NCBI RefSeq assembly: GCF_041146395.1
Contig: NC_090989.1
Location: forward strand, 48,696,501-48,760,500
DNA: 64,000 nt
DNA from: Eulemur rufifrons
Lineage: Eukaryota; Chordata; Mammalia; Primates; Lemuridae
Reading direction: 5' to 3'
The notes below the pieces were generated by a model. That model ran no database searches, was not told the DNA's origin, and was given only the letters and a program-made list of their open reading frames with translations. The position numbers and the translations under genes were made by a program. Each line of letters begins with the position of its first letter. Position 1 is the stretch's first letter. Below are positions 25,010-36,600 of the stretch, one piece after another.

Positions 25010-25560
25010 AGGTAGTTTGAGGATGTGTTTCATAACTGGGTTTCAGTATCAACCCTGCATTCAATTTAAGAATGATGACAAAGTCCATATTCATTCACAT
25101 CTGAACACCCTGTACAAGATCTCTGCCATTAACACTCATTTCACTCTCATTGTAGTGAGGTCAAGGCTTAATTCAAATTATCAAACATCTAATTTCATAC
25201 AAAATGTTTACAAAATCTTGATTTTTATTATGGATCACCAATTAAGTTGCTTACAGGACTCAGGCAATTGCAGTAAACAAATGAGGTGGGTCAGTAAGAA
25301 GGAAGTTGACACAAGATTTCAGTGTCAAAGGGACAGTAAGGAATGGTGGGACTATGGCAAGATGGAAAGTACATGTGCTCTCTACAGGAGAGCATCTGTC
25401 ACCCAGACTCAATCAATTGTACAAATATGACATGTTGACAGATTTTCCAGTATTTTCAAGAGGGGATCCAGAATTTTATGTAAACTCTCACTTTTTTAGG
25501 CTACACTTAGGTTAGCTTGTGAGCTGCCAATATTTGACCTTTGCTTTTTATGGGAAATGG
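25010..25560. other. Unassigned segment with overlapping open frames
   Basis: Contains a 137-codon plus frame (25017-25430) overlapped by another at 25306-25515. Neither protein shows a known motif. From about 25280 to 25500 the composition resembles old interspersed repeats more than an exon, but I could not name a family. Confidence 0.3.
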
Positions 25561-27439
25561 CACTTAAAAACAGGTGCTATAAAATCTTTTCATTTTCTAC
25601 TGAGCTACTAACCCCACCTTCCTGGTCTGAATGTTTCTGAGAATGTAGAGAGCATTACACCTTCATAGCTGGCTTATCATGTACAGCTTTGATCTTGTGA
25701 AGAAGTCCTAAATGATCAGTTTTTGTCATCTGTGCTTTTTTGAATGAAAATTCTCCAATTGGCAGTGGAAAGAAAGAAGATATTCAAAAGCAAAAACTAA
25801 TTATATCATTGAATCAATATTTTCAATGTCTTGGAACAATGTTAGATCTTCAAAGTATAAAACAAACCCCCTCATGCCTAGATCCTCTCAAAGTTGCTCT
25901 TGGGAATGATGATACAAAGAACATCTGGCCCATTTGTTGGGGGTGACTTTGAACCAATTCAACAGAATTACTGACCTCATAAAAAAACCGTAGGAAGTTG
26001 AAATATTGAAATCCAGAACCCAACCAATGATATGCTTTAGCATGTGGCTAAAGATTGCATGGCCTGTTTTCCCGGAAAGATAATTATATTTAGGTATTAT
26101 AGTCAAACTTCACTTTAGACCCTGAAATTTTATTTTATTTTTTCTGGCATTAAACAGGTAGCCACCGTTCTTTCATTTTCTTAATTATGATATGTTTTGG
26201 AAATACTTGCAATGAATTTCATAATCAAGCCTGGACATTAATACTGGGGAAATTAATCCTCTAAGATTAATTATACAAAAAAGTACTCTGAAGTTTGAGA
26301 TGTTAGTTATAGTATCGAATTAATGATTAAATAATAATTATAGAATATAGTGAGTAAGAGGAATATTGCAATCAAAGATATTTTCAGAAAATTCTAATGT
26401 GAAATATATAGATGGACTCCTTGTGATTGGCTTTAATCCAATAGGAACTCATAACAAAAAGGGAGGAGGCAAGTATGTGAAAAATAACTTTAAAACAAAA
26501 TCAATTTTCTGTGTTCGGTTCTTCATAATACTAAATTTAGGATCAGTCATATGCTGGAAGGCACAGAGAGAATGCACAAAAGTAAGTTTTGCAGGATGCC
26601 ACTCAAAGGTTTCCTAACATTATGCATTCTTCACTTGAGTGCCATTCTTCTCAGCATTAGACATATGCTTACTTGAATGTCTTGGAGGTGTGGAGGTGTA
26701 AGGTATTTGTAACTATATTGCCCCAACAATGTAGCATTTTTTAGAACATTTAGCTAGCTGTCAGTCAAAAGGCAATATATATCCTAAAGATATAGCATGA
26801 GAAGATTAAATGCAGATCAATCTGGAAGACTATGTTACTGGCTGGGGAGTCTAATCTTTGAAAACATTTTGAAAAATCAGAAAACTCTGCTCCTCTGAAA
26901 ACTTAGCCTTATGCTCTCTCAGTTGTTCCTTTTTTAAATCTCTATATTCACATTCAAGTACTTTCTTAAGGTTTGTATTTAAATTTGATTGCTTTACTTA
27001 CCTTAAAAACAGACATTAAAAAAAAAAAAAAGAAAAAAGACCTCCTTTAAACCCTCTCTCCTTTCAGGTATCTCTGTTTCACCTCACAGTCAAACTGTTT
27101 AACAGACTTGTTTATTGTTTATATTTTCTATGTACTTTTTCTGGCTTTTTGTTGACTGTTAAAATTATTCCAATATGCTTTAAATTACCATCAGTCCATA
27201 AAAATAGGTCTACTAGATTCCAAATAACTTCCTTATTTATGGGTCTTAAACATATCTCTTCCTTAAAAAATGAGTATAAAATTTGTACTCAGTATTTCCT
27301 GTAAAACATTTACAAAGAGCTTTTCTTCTTTCCAGGGAGGAACCAGTGGATGTTGTTGGATGTGGCTGCCAGCCTTATAGGGTCATCTTACTTGACTTCT
27401 CAGCTGCATAATTTATGTTCTTCTATCTACACTAAGACT
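25561..27439. other. Non-coding AT-rich DNA
   Basis: No element recognised. An A-rich run at about 27019-27037 could be a relic tail but has no SINE body beside it. Confidence 0.5.
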
Positions 27440-27548
27440 TTGCAAGCAAGGGTGTATTGCACATTTACCACGTTCCCAGTTTGGACTGACATTTTAAGTG
27501 CTCAATAAATGCACGTGGCTTCAGGATACTGTATTAGATAGCACAGCC
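27440..27548 (-). repeat. hAT-type MITE fragment (same family as 33440-33625)
   Basis: 'acattttaagtgctcaataaatgcacgtggct' followed by 'tactgtattagatagcacagc' matches the arm of a Charlie-class MITE: 'catttcaagtgctcaatagccacatgtggct', then 'taccgtattggacagcacag'. The related copy at 33440 is oriented the other way. I did not assign an exact MER name. Confidence 0.6.
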
Positions 27549-27754
27549 CTACACTCTTGCCTAGTTAACTCATAATATTTTTTGTCATCTCATCTAATGC
27601 ACTATTTTTCTCAAAAAATGCATTCTGTGATAGTCTACTTAGTATATATTTGATATATGAAATCACAATATCCCTTTTCTGTCACTAAAAATACTTCTGT
27701 TTCAAAATTATACATTTATATAGAGTGATGATTTGTTTGACATCCTTTCAGAGA
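27549..27754. other. Non-coding AT-rich DNA
   Basis: Nothing recognised. Confidence 0.5.
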
Positions 27755-27865
27755 AGGAATTTTTTTTTCCATCATTGCATTCCCATGTCTTTAGCTTAGT
27801 ACCTGAGTAATAGCAGGCACACAAAATATATACTAATGGATACATGAATGACTAAATAATTGAAT
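27755..27865 (+). repeat. L2 3'-end fragment
   Basis: 'cattgcattcccatgtctttagcttagtacctgagtaatagcaggcacacaaaatatatactaatgg' resembles the L2 3' end ('tgtatccccagtgcctagcacagtgcctggcacatagtaggtgctcaataaat'). Confidence 0.5.
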
Positions 27866-28263
27866 GTGTAGGAGGGAAAATGAAATACTGGAATAGAATT
27901 GGAGTGAAAATGAAGACAAACTCTATGATGTAATACAAATGGTATACGTTTGTATTGAGATGGATATAGATTTAAAATCTGATTTTCCTCCTTTGGCTGA
28001 GTAATTCGGGCACAGTTCTTAGAATTTTAATTTTCATTAGTGTTTCACAAAATTATGTAAGTAAAACACATACATTACAATTGATAAAAACACCTTTCTA
28101 TGCGAGTATTTATCTGTAGATTACTGATAGCTGAACATTCACCAAGAAGACAGTATAGGACTCTGTTAAAATTTATTATGAATGAACATACATATGTATG
28201 AATGTTATATTTTGAGTCCTTCTTAATTTTCATCTAAGGGTATTTATCTACTAAAGTAGATTG
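27866..28263. other. Non-coding AT-rich DNA
   Basis: Nothing recognised. Confidence 0.5.
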
Positions 28264-28380
28264 TTAAATATAGAATATATTAAATATAGAAATTGGTAAA
28301 TATAGAATTAAATATAGATTATTAAATGTAGAATTATTAAATATAGAATCTAAATATAGATTATTAAATATGTAATGGAT
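28264..28380 (+). repeat. Degenerate AT-rich minisatellite
   Basis: About eight imperfect copies of a 12-16 bp unit close to ATTAAATATAGAATT, such as 'gttaaatatagaata', 'attaaatatagaaa', 'attaaatatagatt', 'attaaatgtagaatt' and 'attaaatatagaatc'. The array stops where the mariner terminal repeat begins at about 28381. Confidence 0.8.
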
Positions 28381-28601
28381 TCTGCATTTAAATAAAGAAT
28401 GTCTGATTTCCTTAAGTACTAAGTTTGACAGTTGATATCTCTGGCATTCAACTTTGACACTTTTTGTTTTATTTTTATTATGAAGGTACATCCTCAGTCT
28501 TGCAAACGCATGTTTGGCTTGTGATTATCTTTCAAATATTTTTTAGAGCAATTTTTGTGAAACTATGTATAAGTCAAAAATTTGTGTTATTTTCAAATAT
28601 G

Positions 28602-29110
28602 GGTTCTGTCGTGGAACCAATGCAGCACAGACAGCATAAAATATCAATGAAGGGTTTGGAAAGGATGTGGCTAATGAGCGCACAGTACATTGATGGTTTG
28701 GGGAAGTTCCCTTCTGGTGATTTTAATCTTGAAAATGAGCCACGTGGACGACCTGAGACCAAGATGAATAATGATGAGCTGAAAGCTGTAGTGGAAGCGA
28801 ATCTTATTTGACCTATGTGTGAATTAGTAGCAAGGTTTGATGTTACTATTCCAACAATATTGGACCATTTGAAACAAATAGGCAAGGTAAAGAAACTGGA
28901 TAGATGGGTTCCGCATGAATTAAACACGAGTCAGAAGAGAAATCCTTTTAAAGCTTGTCTTTCTTTATGGCATGACACAAAAGTGAACAATTTCTACACT
29001 GTATTTTTATGTGTGATGAAAAATGGATTCTTTTGGACAATCGCAAGCATTCAGCACAATGGTTGGATAAAGATAAAGTGCTGAAACAGAGACCAAAACC
29101 TTATATTGCT
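28602..29110 (+). pseudogene. mariner transposase, N-terminal part (broken)
   Basis: Starts near MGSVVEPMQHRQHKISMKGL. GDFNLENEPRGRPETKMNND is the conserved linker between the two helix-turn-helix domains (family: S-L-E-x-x-x-R-S-G-R-P). A stop follows ELKAVVEANLI at 28809. A shifted frame from 28815 continues with the second helix-turn-helix, HLKQIGKVKKLDRWVPHEL, and the KNGFFWT region, which corresponds to CDEKWILF shifted out of frame. It ends where the L1 interrupts. The N-terminal half is better preserved than in copy 1. Confidence 0.8.
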
Positions 29111-29111
29111 C

Positions 29112-29127
29112 AAAAATAGCTAATGGT
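29112..29127 (+). repeat. L1 target-site duplication, left copy
   Basis: AAAAATAGCTAATGGT. It corresponds to 29462-29476 (AAAAAAGCTAATGGT) with a one-base length difference and one mismatch in the A-rich part. Confidence 0.85.
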
Positions 29128-29461
29128 CCACTCCTGTATTGATGGGTGGGAGTGGTGAGGAGGTGATGGGGATATTCACACCTAATGGGTGCAGTGTGCA
29201 CCGTCTGGGGGATGGACATGCTTGAAGCTCTGACTTGGGTGGGGCAAAGGCAATATATGTAACCTAAACATTTGTACTCCCATAATATGCTGAAATAAAA
29301 AAATAAAAAAAAAAAAAGACAAAACAGAAAACAAAGCAAAAAAAAAAAAAACAAAAAAACCAAAGAACAACCACTTCTGAAGCAGCTGACACATGAACCT
29401 AGAAGAAGAATGGCATAAAAATATTAATAAAGCATTTCTTTTCCAAAAAAAAAAAAAAAAG
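29128..29461 (+). mobile_element. 5'-truncated L1 with a 3' transduction
   Basis: 29128-29317 is the last part of a lemur-type L1 3' UTR: 'ggatattcacacctaatgggtgcagtgtgcaccgtctggggg', 'gggcaaaggcaatatatgtaacctaaac' and the end 'cataatatgctgaaataaaaaa' with its own AATAAA (29294). After the first A-rich run, 29318-29444 is non-L1 sequence. It ends in AATAAA at 29426-29431, 13 bases before a second poly(A) at 29445-29460. A single pair of duplications encloses everything. The simplest reading is that the parent L1 transcript read through its own signal and carried along flanking DNA. Confidence 0.85.
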
Positions 29462-29471
29462 AAAAAAGCTA

Positions 29472-29870
29472 ATGGTGTCTGTTTGGTGGGCCAGCACTGG
29501 TATTATCTACTCCTGCTTCATGAAACCTGATCAATCCATTACAGCGTATGTCAACTGCAACCAACTGGAGGAAATCATGAGGATGCTTGCCATTAAGCAG
29601 CCAAGACTGGTCAATAGATACAGACTAATCCTCTTGCAAGACAATGCTGGACAGTATGTCACACAAACAACGCTGTTCAAACTACAGAAGCTGGACTTGG
29701 AAACTCCCTGTCATTCACCATATTCACCAGACCTTGCACCAACTGACTACCACTTCTTTCAGGCTTTTGGACAACATCTTGTAAGAAAAAATATTCAATT
29801 CTCAACAAGCTGTGGAACACGCCTTTTGCGATTTCATGGCTACTCACTCTCCAAGCTGCTTTGCTGCTGA
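29472..29870 (+). pseudogene. mariner transposase, C-terminal part (after the L1)
   Basis: Continues the transposase after the L1 interruption. The second catalytic Asp is in LLQDNAGQYVTQTT (family: LLQDNARPHVAQTT) and the third in SPYSPDLAPTDYHFFQAFGQ, 34 residues after the second in mariner D,D34D enzymes. The frame runs through the L1-proximal MVSVWWASTGIIYSCFMKPD, which copy 1 has as AVSVWWFRAGIIHYSFMKPG. After about residue 112 the reading frame is lost and the C-terminus is replaced by unrelated residues. Inactive. Confidence 0.85.
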
Positions 29871-30012
29871 CATAAACAAACTACCATTAAGATGGCAAAA
29901 CTGTGTCAATAGTTTAGGCACATATTTTGATTAATTGTGATGCTTCTTGCTTGAGAGATAATAAACTACACTTTTGACTTGAAATCAGATATTTCATATT
30001 TAATGACTGTAA

Positions 30013-30149
30013 CCAGAAGAAATTTTTTGACGACATGGCAATTAATCTGTTTGACTTTACATCATTGGTAATTAAATGCATTTATTTCCTGAATCTACAT
30101 GATGCAGGATTAGGAAAACATAGGTTCTTTAATGAGATAATTTGTAAAA
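30013..30149. other. Non-coding DNA between mariner and LTR
   Basis: No element recognised. Confidence 0.5.
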
Positions 30150-30795
30150 CCATATTTGTTTTAGCAGTCCTTTTATCCTAAGGCTGATTTATCCAATGGC
30201 CTCACGAGGGCTACAATGGTGTCAGACAACATATTTTTACACAGGGATCCCCAGTGATTCGCCAGAAAGCCTCAGAGGCCTCAGAAGCTGTTGTAGTTAG
30301 AGTTTATTATACTGAAAAGATCTATATTAAAATAAGCAAAGGGAAAAGGCACGTGGAGCACAGTCTGGCGGACACCAGATACAAGCTTCTAGGTATTCCT
30401 CTCAGTGGAATTGAACAACGTGTTTAGTTCTCTCAGTAAGACTGTGTAACAACAAACTCTGTTGCCAATAAGGGAAGCTCACCTGAGGCTTTGTGTCTAG
30501 AAACTTTATTGTGGTCAGTTGACCCTGCAAAACCAGTGTGACCACATCAGCTTCTCAGACTTCAGAATCCCGGAATAGAAACCGGAGTTCACCATATATA
30601 GCAGTTAACTTGAACTATGTGGTCAGACTAGTAGAGTACGGCCCAAGGCCTCAGCATACAAAAAACTGTTATCAGGCAGAGCATTCCAAGGGCTCAGAGC
30701 TCAGCAACCAGAAGCCAGCCAATGGCCAGTCCCGAAAACAGGCCCTTCTTGGAAATGTACAGGATTTGACCAGCCCAGGTCTGCTGAATTAACCC
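30150..30795 (-). mobile_element. Probable solo LTR of an endogenous retrovirus, antisense
   Basis: A non-AT-rich block in AT-rich surroundings. 'gagtttattatactgaaaagat' followed by 'aaaataagcaaagggaaaaggcacgtgg' is a pattern I associate with antisense mammalian ERV LTRs, where 'tttatta' is the reversed polyadenylation signal region. No internal retroviral gene is seen. The family (possibly MER21-like) is not certain and the edges are approximate. The 84-codon frame at 30538-30792 is a chance translation. Confidence 0.5.
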
Positions 30796-32329
30796 TTTCA
30801 ATATCTAAACACAACATTTAGACCAAAGAAAGAAATCTTCACCTCTAGAGTCTCTTTTATAAGAGTCAGGGACTTATTCTCAGGATCTTCTGGCAGATGT
30901 GCCCAGGGATTTAATATCCTCAAAACTATCCCAAACAAGAAAAATGGGATTTCCTGATTGGTTCTAATTTTTGAACTACTATCATCTTTCCTGAGGGGAA
31001 TACCTAAGCACAATTGGGGTTCTGTTAGGAAGGGAGAAAAGAAGAAATAAATATTTAATTGTCAGTTGAACATTATGATAGAACAAAACATAAAAGTATA
31101 AACAATAAGACTATACCTAGATTGTAATATATATATATACACATATATGTATCAAAACATATGTATCAGTTATATACACATATGTATATTAATGTATGTG
31201 CATGCATATATATGCCCTCTCTATATATATTATATGGTAATGTTCTATATAAGAAGAAATTAGAAATAAATTGAAATACTGCAATATATTACTTTTAATT
31301 AAATATTCTTACTGTCAGACTTTGAGGCATCTTGCAATACCATCTTTTTCTTTCTGAATAAACTAACTTCTCATTTTCCTACGCTTGCTCCAAACTTCTT
31401 TTCAATTTCCTAAAACATTATTGTTTAAAACTTATGAAATATTAATGCTCCTCTGGGTCCAGCTTTATTCATTCCCAGGAGCTTAAGTTTCCTTATCCAA
31501 GCTTTTAGAGGAAATTGATGTACATAAAAATTGTCTCTTGTGCTAAATACCTTTTATTTCTTTTTTAATGCTTCCTACTACTCTTTGTTCTGTTGCCTAA
31601 TATTCTCTCCATCCAATCTAAAGAAATTAATTCATTTTATGTATTTCTTATCTAACTTCACAGATGCTTGAAATTTTCAGTTTGACTTCAGAAAATGATC
31701 AATGTTTAAACCAAAGAAATAATAAACTCTTTTAACTCTCGACAGTCAATTTTGAGAAGGAGGAGCCTTAAATCATATAGGCTGCTACTAACTCTACAGA
31801 AATCGTTCATGGTCCCTTAGGAAAGCTGACTGCCTCTTGCCTATTGTGTCTCTTCTGTTTTCTCCTCCCAACACCACAGCCCCTTTAGAAAGAATTCTAC
31901 CATAAGCTTTAGTAACCTGAAGAAATGAGAAAATGTAAAAAGAAAATCTGTTGAGGAGAGAATATATTTAATTATCAAACCAGAATATGACAAGAGGCAT
32001 TTAAGGATTTTCATAATTGGCTTCAATGTGCTTGTCTAACAGATATAACTGCCGTTTCCCTCTTGATTTCTCGCACCTCCACATTGTGTGCCTGCCCATG
32101 TTACTAAATTCTCAAATGGGTTGTTCAGCTTTTTTAGTCCTTTACTTCATTTCAATTCCCATTTTCATTTGTTTTATTATTCCATTCCTTTTATTTCAAT
32201 TCCCGTTATAAGGGCTGGACAGGTATCTCGCCTGCTTGTGTACCTTCTTATTGCCTATTATTTAGTCAGCTCAAACATAAGATTTTGCAAGGGACATTTC
32301 TCATTTCCCTAGACAGAATCAATTACTTT
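30796..32329. other. Non-coding AT-rich DNA
   Basis: Includes an alternating TA/CA-rich patch at 31125-31250 (see next entry). No gene or other repeat recognised. Confidence 0.55.
31125..31250 (+). repeat. TA/TATG-rich low-complexity tract
   Basis: Repeated 'atatatatata', 'acatatatgtat' and 'gcatgcatatatatg' units with internal dyad symmetry; microsatellite-like. Confidence 0.75.
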
Positions 32330-32460
32330 CTTTTCTAAAGTTCCACAGTACCAAGCCCAAATCTCTACTAGCTCCTATCATGTTATATACTCATAATGTA
32401 TCCCTTCAGTACCTAGCACAGTATCTGGCTGATAGTGGAGGATCAGTCAATCTGCATACT
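32330..32460 (+). repeat. L2 3'-end-like fragment
   Basis: 'tatcccttcagtacctagcacagtatctggctgatagtggaggatcagtcaat' parallels the L2 end 'tatccccagtgcctagcacagtgcctggcacatagtaggtgctcaataaat'. Confidence 0.5.
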
Positions 32461-33439
32461 GGGAGAGTTTTAAAGAAATACACCAGAGGTAAATATAAAG
32501 GACTGTTATAAACGAGACAAGTGAGTGGGGAGGAGAACAGGGCTGTGACTTAGAGAAGGCTTCAAAAGAAATAATGTGCAAAACTAGTCTTTACAAGATA
32601 AATCGAATTCTACCACCTGAAGAATTACAGGATGAGTATTATAAACAGAAGGAATTAAGAGTAATAATTTATTTCATAAATGCAAATTTTTTCTGCCAAC
32701 AATAGAAATTCATAGAGATATCTTAAGTAGAAACATAATTGTGTTAAGAAGATATCTATTTATATCTATATCGACATTTATATCTATATCTGAATCTATC
32801 TCAAGGAACCAAAGGCAGGGCTTACAAATGGCCTAACCCAGAAAATAAACTTGCTGAGGCTCCCTCTTTCTCTCTTTTACTTGAACATCAACTTTCTCTG
32901 TTATTATTGTCTACTCGTGAGTAGGATAGGTAGAGGGGATGAGAAAAAAGTGATTATAAATCAGACTCCACTTCCAAAATATCACCCTGAAGTGTGTCAA
33001 ATAGGAAGCCTCAAAGGTCCCTTAGGTAACCAAGAACAAGTTTTATCAATAAAAATGAAAGCCCATCCTCTCCACATTTGTCCCAGAACTAACTGTTTAT
33101 CTGGCTGGAGGAATGTTTTCATTCCCTGTCACCCCTGGCTCCTTTGAAATAATCATATTTTTCTCACTAACGCTGATCTATATATGACCATCTTTTATGA
33201 ACATAATGCATTTCTTCTTTAAATGCCCCAAAACTCTCTCAGCTTGTTCCTTGTATGGATAAGGAAACTTTTCAGAACCTGTCAACTGAGCCTCATTAGT
33301 CAAACTTTAAACCTAGTCAACACAAGTTGGTCACGGAAGGCTACCACAGCCCTTGTCTTTTCAGACTGAATGTTGTCCTTAATTATATGTTTGTCTGCAT
33401 CAGTCTTGATATATCCTGGCTAAGAGTCCCTATTATTCT
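32461..33439. other. Non-coding DNA
   Basis: A 'tatatctatatc' short repeat at 32753-32800. The 98-codon frame at 32851-33147 is unrecognised and not taken as a gene. Confidence 0.5.
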
Positions 33440-33625
33440 TTCAGATATCTTAGAATTGCATTGTCCAGTATGGTAACCACTAGCCACATGTGGCTCTTTC
33501 AGTTAAATTTAAATTAAATAAGATTAAAGAAAATGTCAATCCCTTATTTATGTCAGCCACACTTCAAATGCTCCACAGCAAGAACATTCCATTGGTATTG
33601 TTTTCCTCAAGCATAGAGGTAATAG
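33440..33625 (+). repeat. hAT-type MITE (Charlie class)
   Basis: 'gcattgtccagtatggtaaccactagccacatgtggct' with the perfect 14-bp palindrome AGCCACATGTGGCT at 33482-33495, then 'aatttaaattaaataagattaaa', 'cagccacacttcaaatgctcca' and 'agaacattccattgg'. These are landmarks of a common mammalian non-autonomous hAT element. Exact name not assigned. Confidence 0.65.
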
Positions 33626-36600
33626 CCCCACCTACAATTTCAGCCTCCCAAAGAGCCAGATATGGATTGACTTCTACTACCTTATTTTTTAAGTGAGTCT
33701 CTTATATCCTTACAAAGATGTTACCGGGCACTAAAGAAAGGATACTTGTAAATATAATTTAAAATGAATAATTATTACTTAACAGTAAGAGATTAATACA
33801 GAGTGATATTGGGGAATGTTTTCACCCAATTGCTGATGTTTTCCTCCAGATGAATAGAACTTAACTAGTGTAAAAGTCTCATTCTTACTCAGCTCATCAA
33901 TTATTTCTACACAGGAGGGAATAATTACCTAATTTATTGATTTGATTGGAACAAGGAAGTAAATATACTTCTCCATGGTCCTTTTTCTTTCCTCTTTTTC
34001 TGGGCAATTATCCACCTGCATGAAACATGTGCTCTCAAATACTCTCATTCATGTGGTGCCTGTCCATGGTGAGGGGGCCTGAGACGGGCTGTTGCCACTG
34101 GTGACTGACCTGGAACATCCTTCAGTATCACCAAGCCCACTAGGCCAGAGATACAGGCCACTTTTTCCAATATGCACCCTATCAGTAACAAAGATGACTG
34201 TTTCTATCTGTATTATTCTTTATCTTTTAATTTCTTGAAAGCTCAGGTAAAAATGGTGCTTCTTGTTAATGTGACACCATCAAGCACCAACAGACGAGAT
34301 CAGATGCCTAGAATTTCCCTCTAAAAGAAAAACTTTAAAAGCAAGGGGCTAATATTAATAATAATATTGCTTCTATACATTGTGTCCATCTATTTGAGGA
34401 ATGTTTTCTATTTTCCAGACTACAAAGTGAAGTATATTTACTTTTGTAAAGAATTGAGGAAATTATCTCCTTGTATACAATTTTAAATATATATTTATAA
34501 ATTTACATACTAGCTCTTTAAGAAATATAAAATTATTTTTAACTTCTGGCATTTTTTTCAAGCTTATAAAGTATGCAAAGCTTCTTAGTCCAAACTAAAA
34601 GGAGATTGAACATTTGCCTTCTATAGTGCATTCTTAGATGCATTCTATAATGTTTTCAAAACTTTTATTGGTGAAGAACTTTCAGCAAATAAAGTCTTTC
34701 AGTGGCATACTATTAGAAGTAATTCTAATTTTTTACATGGTTATCTTACGAAAGCATCAAATATATTTGGATTAACTTAATAAAATATATGTTATTAAAC
34801 AAGTAATTTGATTTAAAGAGAGAGAGCATGTAGGACATACAGTACACTGAAAAAAATCAGAGTTCAATTTACAAAGCTCAAATTATAATTGCTATTAAAT
34901 AGTATTAAGTTCTATTGTAAAGTACATTGGTTGTACAAAATTGGCACTGATGTTGGTAGTGTACTAAAACATTTCTGTAAGGCTTTCTTAAAATTCAACG
35001 TCGCTGCTTTGCAGGCACACCAGTATCACGCTTCTCATATGTACTAACCCTTTTGTGAGCTAATGAAGAAAGAACAGGCTTTGTAAAGGTGAGTTGTTTC
35101 TACAGAGAACAGTAAGTTACCTAACAAGAACCTCTTTATATTAAAAAAAAAAACCTAATAAATGTATTCACTTTGTGTCTCAATGCTGCCAATTTGAATG
35201 TCTGAAGTTTTCTAAGTATATATGAAGGTTCTGAAATCATACAAATGATTTCTGGAAATCTCCCCTCCGTCTCGTCATTTTTCTTAAGTCCTTGATGTAG
35301 TCACAGACTACTGGCCCTTAGTATTAGAGCTCAGAGGACTTTTTCAGGGTTTCTATACTTAGGATATGCTGTAAACACTGGAATACTCTATGCAGTTAAA
35401 AATTCAAGGGGTTGCTGCTTGGGAAACTATTAAAACCTGTCTTCCTCTTAAAGGGGTTACTTGTTATTGATGATTAACTCAGGTATTCATAACTATGTAG
35501 TCCAGATATTTCATTCTGTTTGGCTACATAAGTAGACATGAAATGCTGCTTATAAATAACAAATTTGTTGAAACTTTTTTAACGAGAGAATAGTGATGTG
35601 AATAATTTCATTCTCCAGGAAATTTTTTTTTGAAGTCTGTTATTTTATACCACATTTAAAACTTAAATTGGTGACACATAAGTATGAAATAAATTAACCA
35701 AATATTTGTCAGAACATTGTTTTATTTTTTGTGCTATAAACAAAATATGCCACTGACACTTTTATGTTTCTGGTGCCTGAGGACAATTCTTTTAGTACAA
35801 GAAAGAAGAAATACATTAGAATAAAATGCATGTTATTAAATATTCAATATCAATTGACATGAGCACAATTAGGCAAAGAAACATTCAGTAAAATTAAAAA
35901 CAGTTATGTGCCTCTTTTAAAAAACAGAATCAACATTTCAATAGAGAGGTTAGTGGTCAAATTAGACAAGTTACAATTACAGCAAGACTAATATGATATT
36001 CTTTAAAGTTTTATAAAGCTGCCGTTGGGATGGTTAAATCAAAGAGAAGATGACCAAGCCAACCTAATTGGTCTATATTTAGCTATCTCATTACAACCAC
36101 AGAATTCCTTACATCAAAGTTTTATTTTTAAGTGTATATTTTCTGACTTTGGAAAAACAACTAAGATGCATGAAAACTGGAAAAGTATTCAAGATTTTGA
36201 AATTTCATTATTGTACTTTACAGAGGATCTAGGAAAGAAATACTTTAAGTAGAAACACATCAAAACACCGGTGGGACAAGACTGCTTCCCATGGAAAATT
36301 TGGTACAATGAATTATATGAAAGTGGTGTCTTTGTCCTTATTCTGCCCTTTTTCCCCTGAAAAATATGTGGTTGTTTGTGTCTCTATAAATTGAACCAGT
36401 GCTGGCATAAATAAATATTTAATCATGGCTAAATGGCTAAAGAGAAAGAATCCCTAACTTCAAATCGAAAGAGTGGTTGTGATCGAATATTATTGTACAA
36501 ATTTCAAATCTTGCCATAGACAAATGCAGGAGAATTTTTCACTTTTGGGGTTTCTTGGCATGTGAATATCCTTTCTTTAGGTAATTCACTACCTTGGGAG

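Larger units (their letters stand above)
28381..30012 (+). mobile_element. mariner-family DNA transposon, copy 2 (split by an L1)
   Basis: Same family and orientation as 3163-4117. The left end 'catttaaataaagaatgtctgatttcc' pairs with the right end 'gaaatcagatatttcatatttaatgactgtaa'. Removing the L1 (29128-29461) leaves about 1.3 kb, the normal length for a mariner. This copy keeps the 3' third and the 3' UTR that copy 1 lost. The transposase is broken by a stop, by frameshifts and by the L1. Confidence 0.88.

Noticed and set aside
28264..28380. Possible CRISPR-like array
   Set aside because: The units are short, adjoining, AT-rich and imperfect with no spacers; the sequence is eukaryotic.
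28574..28927. 117-codon minus-strand frame
   Set aside because: It is antisense to the mariner transposase of copy 2, whose plus-strand motifs are clear.
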